Below, piece by piece: positions 57,413 through 64,000 of a stretch of DNA of 64,000 bases. A program made the position numbers and the translations under genes. The stretch's first letter is position 1. Every line of letters starts with the position of its first letter. The stretch lies in NCBI RefSeq assembly GCF_963678635.1, contig NC_087063.1, forward strand, positions 44,870,101-44,934,100, read 5' to 3'. The DNA comes from Symsagittifera roscoffensis (taxonomy: Eukaryota; Xenacoelomorpha; Acoela; Convolutidae). A model generated the notes under the pieces. That model ran no database searches. It was given only the letters and a program-made list of their open reading frames with translations, and had not been told where the DNA came from.

Positions 57413-58350
57413 GATGATGAAGAATATTATACTCAAACTCATCTACAATTTTATTCAAACCAACGACCTCGTTCTTACAACATTGACCAACCAGATATTT
57501 TTGAACCATATATACGAGATGAACAAGTTAAAAAATTAGAAATAATACAACATCTCAAAGAAAAAAATAATTTTCAACAACAAAACGCAGTAAATACACA
57601 ATCATAACAACCAACTCAGATGTATAACGAAATTCCACTGCCATCTTACTTACAACAACATGAAGTAACAAAAAGCCAGCTCATAAATTTTTCTCAAATG
57701 CCAAATGCCGCAGAATCACTAAAGATGACTATGAGTCCATACCTAATGAGTGGAGCATCAATATCAACAAATAAGCCACTAATGGTATTTACAGGCAGAG
57801 ATCCCGAATCCTCTGTAGTAGATTATTTAAATGCAGTCACAGCAAATTTAATTCTAAATGTAGGACCTGAACTAGTAATCACACCACTCCATCAAAATTG
57901 GATACATGACGCACAGCTTTAATCCAAACCACACTTGATGGCGCAGCCCAAAAATGGTTTTCAGTTTTACCTATAGAAATAAAATCAGATTGGAAAAGAT
58001 TCACACAGGAATTCTCAAAAATGTTTGTTTCAGAAAAAAATAAACAACATCAAAGAATTTTTGCTATGAAGGTCGTAGACTACCCAATGAAACAATTAAA
58101 CAACTTGCAACTTGCAGTAAGATTTGAAACACTAGTCCAAAAAGCATACTCACTTAATATTCATGATTATAAAAATACGAAGATGACAGAAATCCTAATG
58201 ATGACTCTAACACCTCAACTGCGAAAAAAAGCAATAAAAAGAGAGCATCACATCTTTCCCCAATCCGAGAACCAGATTTACACTTTAGGAAACTAGTAGA
58301 TAAACTAAAGCAAGCAGAAATCACTATGAAATTAGAAGAAACGGAAAACC
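57413..58350 (+). pseudogene. Gag capsid module, tandem unit 5 (partial)
   Basis: TAA-CAACCA at 57,605-57,607, ATG at 57,620, open to 57,922, then frameshifts near 57,905, 58,060 and 58,235. It stops at KLEETENLKL, where the sequence jumps to the linker before protease. The nucleocapsid-like region present in element A is deleted here. Confidence 0.75.
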
Positions 58351-59340
58351 TTAAGTTACACCTAAACATCAAAGGCAAATAAATTAGGTACAATCAACTG
58401 AAGAAACTCAACCAGACCCCCCTGGCATTGACAAAAACGAAACCACAGAGTTGCAATTAAATCACATCAATTGCGAATTCACAGACAGCGAAAGTGAAAC
58501 GGAAAATACAATTTAATTTAACATGATAAACGTTGAACACGATTACGAGCCTATTATATACAAACAACCAATATATTCCCATATCTATCAAAACCATGAT
58601 CAACTTCTTTTAAACCATTATACAAGACCTATAACAAGTAATAATACGAGAGAAAAAATCGTAAAAATTGAAAAGAAATAACACAAGAAAAACCCACAGA
58701 AATCTCAAGCACAAATAACATTTACCAAAACATAGCTAAAGAAAAACAATCATCAAAAGAAAAAATTTGGACAATCCCACTTCTTTTAGAAAGCTTAAAA
58801 TGCAAACATTTTCAAACACCAGACCTTGAAATAGATTTTTTATTAGATTCCGGAGCAGAATCAAACATCATCAACCTTCCCACTTGGAATGAAATAAAAC
58901 TTCTACATCCAAAAATAGTCCTCTTCAAAACAACAAGCAGACTAGCAACCGCACAAGGATCAATTTTAACAAATAATGGAAAAATCCAACTTTTCCTTTT
59001 CCAACTCGAACAATGGAACAAAATAAACTCATGAGCAAACCATATAAACAAATTTTCCACATCACCGATATAAAACATAATATCATTGGAATACAATTTT
59101 TTACTAAATATAATCCAATTAAAAATATCTTAAACAGTAGAATTCATATAAAAGATAAATACACGAGAATAAAAAACACAGCTTTAACATTTTTTTAAAG
59201 ATTAAACAAACAACCACCATTTTGCTTTAAATTTTATCCTATATACAATCAGGAACGAAAACATCTGAAACCACTATCAGGTAATATTTACAACTTCTCA
59301 ATCAAACAAGTTCACCAATATGATAAAGCACAAAACCAAC
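58351..59340 (+). pseudogene. Gag-protease linker and aspartic protease of element B
   Basis: The acidic linker (TDSESETEN, YEPIIYKQPIYS) is followed by EKIWTIPLLLESLK and LLDSGAESNII, the D-S-G protease active site (Asp codon 58,846-58,848). NIIGIQFFTKYNP (59,080-59,115) fits the C-terminal protease half. Stops and frameshifts (for example TAA near 59,197) break it. Homologous to 17,130-17,993 on the other strand. Confidence 0.75.
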
Positions 59341-61190
59341 AACATCTTTTTTATGTCTGACCTTGAATTCAGACCAATTCATAAGTTTTTCCGAGTAACA
59401 ATTTCATCTATCAAATAAACGAAAGACTCAAACTCCGATATGATTTTTTTACACATATATAACATTTCTTCATATAAAATAACCCTACCTCTAGGACTCT
59501 TAGGTTATTGTGAAACTAACGCAAAAATTTCTCCCACAAAAAATAGAGTATAGAGTAAAAAATTTTTTACAACTATTAGATATATGTCAATCAACAACTC
59601 TTAACGAAAAATTATCAATTAATAATATAATAATTAATGAAAAATGAAACTCAGATTGTTTCAAAAAAACACCCTAATTTAAACCAACATTCCAGATATC
59701 AAAAAATATACGGTAGAACAAAAACAAAAAAAATCTTTAACAATGTTTAAATTCCAACACTCTCAGATAATAAAGGAAGAAATTGAACAATTAGCTGACC
59801 TATTATTAAAATACCCAAATGTTTATACAAATTCTAATTGTGTTGTTGGAAAAATAAATTCACCATTAAATTTACCTCTAAAACATGATGCAGTTTTCAA
59901 AAAACAACGAGCAAGCAAAGTCCCAATTCACTTACAAGACAAATTCAACCGAGTACTTGAAACACTAGAACAATATCAAATCATTTCTCCAGTAAATAAA
60001 GAAGAACAAACAAAGGTAACACGTTCATAAATCTCGTTATCATTTTAGCAAAAGGAGAATCATTAAAATTAGTTCTAGATGCAAGATACCTCAATTCACT
60101 CATTGATGAATCTAAATGTAATTGGGCTATTGAACCAATTCAACTAATTCTCACAAAAATGAACGGTAAAAATTTCACAACAGCAAATATGAGCAGCGCA
60201 TATAATCAAATGCCGTTAGATGAACAATCCAGACGCTTAACACAATTCGTTATTGGAAATCAACAAAACGAGTTCAACAGATTATTCTATGAACTTTCCA
60301 TAAAACCAGCCGCATTTTCAGCGTTTATGAATAAAAAATTCAGACAACTAATGCTCCATAAAATTGCAATCACATATTTGGACGATGGTTTTATTCAATC
60401 ACAAATAAAAGACGAAATGTACATTGTTTTAGAAAAATATCATCAAATCGTACTATACGAAAACATGAAAAAAGCCCTAGAAAAATCACATGTTTTTCTA
60501 ACACGAGTCAAATTCCTTGGACATATTATAGAAAGAAACACTATAACTCCACTAAAATCTCGCATAGATGCAATCCAAAAAATCCAACCACCTTCAAATA
60601 AAAAGAAAATACAACAATTTCTTGGAATGTTAAACTTCTTAAGTAAATACGTATATAAAATGCATATATACTTAAGACCATTTTACAATATCCTTAGACA
60701 ACAAAATAATTTTGAATGGACAACAGAACATCAGAAACGGTTTGAAGAAATAAAAACTGTTCTCACTGAATCATTATCAAATACTATCCCAGATCCCGAC
60801 CAACCATATTATGCCATGTGCGACGCCTCAAACTTTGGCATCGACGCAGCATTATTACAATCTCACAATGGATCAAATAAGAAAAATCTCATCTCCTCAA
60901 ACACTAAGCTATTCACACAAGCTGAACTTAGACTCTCTACTCTTATGAGAGAATGTACAGCCATAATATATACACTTACAGAATTTGAATTTATAAAACT
61001 TAGATCAAAACATCCAACAGTTTTATTTACAGATCATAAACCCAAAATTTTCCTTTTTACACGGAAATCAAATCCAAAACATAGAGTTTGTAGAGTTTAA
61101 CTAATTTTACTGAAGTTCCCAAACTTACATATAGTTTGGACTGCCGGAAAAAATCTCGCACTACCTGATACTATAAGTAGAAACACACCA
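59341..61190 (+). pseudogene. RT and RNase H of element B
   Basis: The protease-RT linker (LLGYCETNAKI) is followed by an RT N-terminal piece (59,743-60,030) and a 313-codon open piece (60,159-61,100). RT shows LVLDARYLNS, MPLDEQSRR, TYLDDGF (intact active site), FLGHII and FLSKYVYKM; RNase H shows YAMCDAS, LMRECTA, VLFTDHK and, after a stop, WTAGKNLALPDT-like. Order and motifs are Ty3/gypsy-type. A frameshift near 60,020 separates the two RT halves. This is the best pol in the window. Confidence 0.85.
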
Positions 61191-62460
61191 CCTGAATTTT
61201 TAGCAAGAAAAACAACAGTTGAAATACCACAGAATATAAAATTTTTCCTTGCACAAGATGAAACCTCACGAAAATTACAATGCAAATACGCAAAAAAACT
61301 GACATAGATCCATCACAAATAAATAACCTAAAACATTTTCCACTATATCTAGATTTTCAAAACAACCACTACGAAGTAGACCTACTAGGAAAATCTACAT
61401 TTAAACCAATACCATACTCTTCTTGGATTAAAAATAACACACAGCAAAAACCAATCAAAACAAAATTGTATAAAAAAAATTGATTCCCTTTAATAGAAAA
61501 GAAAAACTCACTGATAATATAAATTTACCAATCAATGACTCAAAATATACAATAAACCATGTTTTTAACCTTCATGACCCACTCGATACAATACCTCTAT
61601 CAAAAGTAGAAATTGGAAACATTTTTCTACCAATCACAGAAAAAATAACCTTAGAAATATTTCAAAAACATCAATTAAAGCAGATATCACCACTCTAAGA
61701 AATAAGACCCTTCTTAGATATTTCAGAAAACTTAACAATACCTCTATCAATGAAAACACAAATTTCAAACATCTGACATCAAAAAACCCTGTCTACTTTT
61801 CAGTATGATGCTTATAGTTTTTCATACCTCTCATTTCTTACACACTAAAGGACACTTAGGAGCAGAAAAAACGTATTGAAATTTTATACAAAATTTATAT
61901 TTGCCAAATGCACCAATTTGGATAAAAATATTTTGCAACGATTGCATAACATGTCAACTAAACAAACCATACCCAAACCAAAAGCTATTTGCAGAAAACC
62001 AAGATTTTAAAGGACAAAGTCTATACTTCAATCACAGAATTTCGTACGATCCAAAGGACGAATATCACCATCCTCAGAAGGAAACTCAGTTATAATGGCC
62101 ATTGTTGACGCTTTCACACACTACGTCGCACTTAACCCAGTACCCCATTGTAATGCTTATTATACATAAACAACACTTTATGAACACTGGATAGCAAAAT
62201 TAGGATTACCCGTAATCCTTGTTACAGACAACGGCACTGAATTTATAAACAACGAAACCATTACACTATGCCACTTATATAATATTAAACACAAACCACG
62301 TACATCTCATGCACCTTGGACAAATGGACTAGTTGATGGCATGAACCGTTCGTTAAAAGAAAATCTAAGATGTATCATTAACCAAAATGACAGAAGATAT
62401 ACTGAATGATCATCAGATGTAAAGCTATTCCCACTAACAAAACATTCATCCCACCATCTA
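61191..62460 (+). pseudogene. Integrase of element B
   Basis: A linker (61,191-61,760) is followed by an HHCC zinc finger: SHFLHTKGHLGAEK then CNDCITCQ (about 61,825-61,960, with a stop inside). The core follows: MAIVDAFTHY (first Asp, about 62,104), LVTDNGTEF (second Asp codon 62,227-62,229) and TNGLVDGMNR, where Asp (62,335-62,337) stands in the place of the catalytic Glu, exactly 35 residues after the second Asp. Stops and a frameshift between zinc finger and core inactivate it. Element A has lost this core. Confidence 0.8.
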
Positions 62461-63350
62461 AAATTTTAAAGAAAGTTGAATTTCAGAAACCACTTTGATT
62501 TAAATTAATATTTTCACCTCTTGAAGATATTTTCATTAAACGAACATCTTCTCAAAATTCATGCTGAGCCGCACATAAACAAACTAGTTCAAAATCAGCC
62601 AATAAGAACCTTTTCCGAATCATCACCTCATTTTTGACACAACTTCTTCAGCCGAAAAACAATCACCTTCAAGCCAAATTCTAACTATATCTAAAGGACC
62701 TCCAGATCAAAAATAAGCAAACCGCTAAACATTGACACCTGAATGAAACAAAGTCTCAAAATTTCAACTCTCCCCTATCAAGTAGAACAAAACTCAACAA
62801 TACCGTCCCAACTTAGAACCAAAAACTCCCTCAAGCAAAAATATTAATTAGCCTAAAGAATAAAATGAACCTGAACATTTAGCCTAAAGTACCAAAAGTT
62901 CTCAGATACCCTCAATCATCCAATAAATAACAACAAAACTAGAAAGACCCTTAGGAGCCCTCAGAACCTTCCTTCATCAAAAATTGCCGAAATCCAACCC
63001 ACTTGTCAAAAAACCAAAAACTAATCAAATTTAGCCTCAAAAAATAAAAAAATAATTCGACGAAGAAATCTTTTCTTCAAAAGCTTCCTTTCAACAAATT
63101 TGTTGACTGTTCAACGAACAGTCAACAAATTCCAAACAAACTCGAAAATTTTCTTTTAAACCATTTTTCTATTCTCTCAGATTTTTCAAACCTTGTATAA
63201 ACTTCATATCCGATATTTTAGAACTATTCATCCTTTTCTTGATAGTTATTTGCAATTTTTTTATCAATTTTTGCCTAGCCCAAGCATACGTTAATTTCTC
63301 CAAAAGCTTTGATCACCTTCTCAGGAACGATAGTTCAAATAACTATCTAA
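62461..63350 (+). other. Spacer between pol and the envelope region, element B
   Basis: Matches 7,771-8,640 of element A in reverse complement. No long open frame. A local inverted duplication TTTGTTGACTGTTC/GAACAGTCAACAAA at about 63,100-63,130 forms a hairpin. Confidence 0.55.
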
Positions 63351-63574
63351 ATGTTCCAACATCTATTCAGTAGAACAGATGTTTTTCTTCTTTTTATAAT
63401 ATTTCTCAGGTTTTCAACATCCCTCATACTGACAATGTGCAAATGTATAAAAAAGCTATCATAACTTTGGCATTAGCCACGCTACTTTTAATCCTTTTCA
63501 TCGAAGAATACTACAAAAACATAAAATTTCTTCATAAACAAATAAAATTTTCAAAACTTTTCCAAAATTGCTAA
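63351..63574 (+). pseudogene. Small two-segment hydrophobic protein of element B
   Basis: ATG 63,351 opens MFQHLFSRTDVFLLFIIFLR; a second, overlapping frame starts with its own ATG and reads YKKAIITLALATLLLILFIE, then a Lys-rich end and TAA at 63,572-63,574. In element A both halves lie in one frame with a single stop between them. It is probably a small membrane protein; function unknown. Confidence 0.5.
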
Positions 63575-64000
63575 TCAACAACCCCCACATCAATCCCCAC
63601 CGACAACATCCCAAGAACCTTCAACAACACCCCAATCATCAACACGCATTCAAGACAACCATATACATTTGAAGAAAGACACGCACGACTATCCGAACAA
63701 CTAGAACCAGTATTTTGCCAAGCATCGCTAAGCGAACCGCAATACGAACCAGTACACAATATATACCCCCTTCTTCAATGAGAACTTAATAGAGCAAGAC
63801 ACCAAATTCAAAACCAAAAACACTCGAAATTAACAGACAAAATATTCATCCAAGACGAAACAGGAATTTACAAAACCCTTGAGTTCACTTCAACATACCT
63901 CATTAACCATCAACAAATCTTATAAACCTTTCAAGTAGTACAAATCAAAGTACTCCCCAGGCTCCAACACAACCAAACACATCAAACATCCCATCAGATT
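63575..64000 (+). pseudogene. Start of the disordered ORF/envelope region of element B (cut by window end)
   Basis: NQQPPHQSP, PYTFEERHARL, SEQLEPVF, ASLSEPQYEP and YNIYPLL blocks match 7,250-7,560 on the other strand. A frameshift and a TGA near 63,778 break the frame. The remainder of the envelope region lies beyond 64,000. Confidence 0.55.

Noticed and set aside
53875-58393. Minus-strand 73-80-codon frames repeated about every 1.06 kb
   Set aside because: Antisense shadows of the Gag capsid modules, repeated with them.

Overview
This is an AT-rich stretch of a eukaryotic genome, most likely an invertebrate animal. The evidence is Ty3/gypsy-like and BEL/Pao-like LTR retrotransposons, MITEs, a tRNA-derived SINE, a satellite block and a single spliced exon of a rhodopsin-class GPCR. 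No bacterial operon, rRNA gene, intact tRNA gene or CRISPR array is visible. Only the GPCR exon looks like a host gene; nearly everything else that can be named is mobile or repetitive DNA. The species cannot be named from the sequence alone.

Element A (about 605-23,034, minus strand) is an LTR retroelement with gypsy-type order: LTR, PBS, leader, small basic ORF, long Gag, protease, RT, RNase H, start of integrase, spacer, small hydrophobic ORF, disordered ORF, envelope-like ORF with a very long tail, truncated 3' LTR. It is decayed and enlarged: the block from the Gag C-terminus through the start of integrase occurs three times in tandem (8,708-18,712), and the integrase core is gone. Its 5' LTR together with about 690 bp of flank is duplicated (22,338-25,124).

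Region 25.1-31.6 kb is mostly non-coding and holds the last GPCR exon (28,192-28,898) and a SINE (29,634-29,980). Region 31.6-34.4 kb is a 26-bp satellite arranged as two opposing arms, followed by a 30-bp minisatellite. Region 34.6-40.3 kb is a minus-strand BEL/Pao ruin (Gag to integrase). A second BEL/Pao scrap (41.5-42.9 kb) has the integrase C-terminal domain between two copies of an LTR-like repeat. Region 43.7-45.7 kb is a diverged 1-kb tandem duplication. At 46,111-47,485 a TA-flanked inverted-repeat element carries a nested hAT-type MITE. An assembly gap of 200 N lies at 49,103-49,302.

Element B (49,542 to beyond the window end, plus strand) is the same family as A in the opposite orientation. 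It keeps its 5' LTR, PBS, leader, Gag, pol and the start of the envelope region. Its Gag capsid module is repeated almost five times in tandem (53,083-58,350), with UAA stops between most modules. It has lost the nucleocapsid-like region that A keeps, but retains the RT YLDD box and an integrase whose final catalytic Glu is Asp. A and B complement each other and together define the family's layout. The most unusual points are the independent tandem amplification of different parts in the two copies, the stop-separated Gag modules, the conserved small hydrophobic ORF and the long envelope tail.
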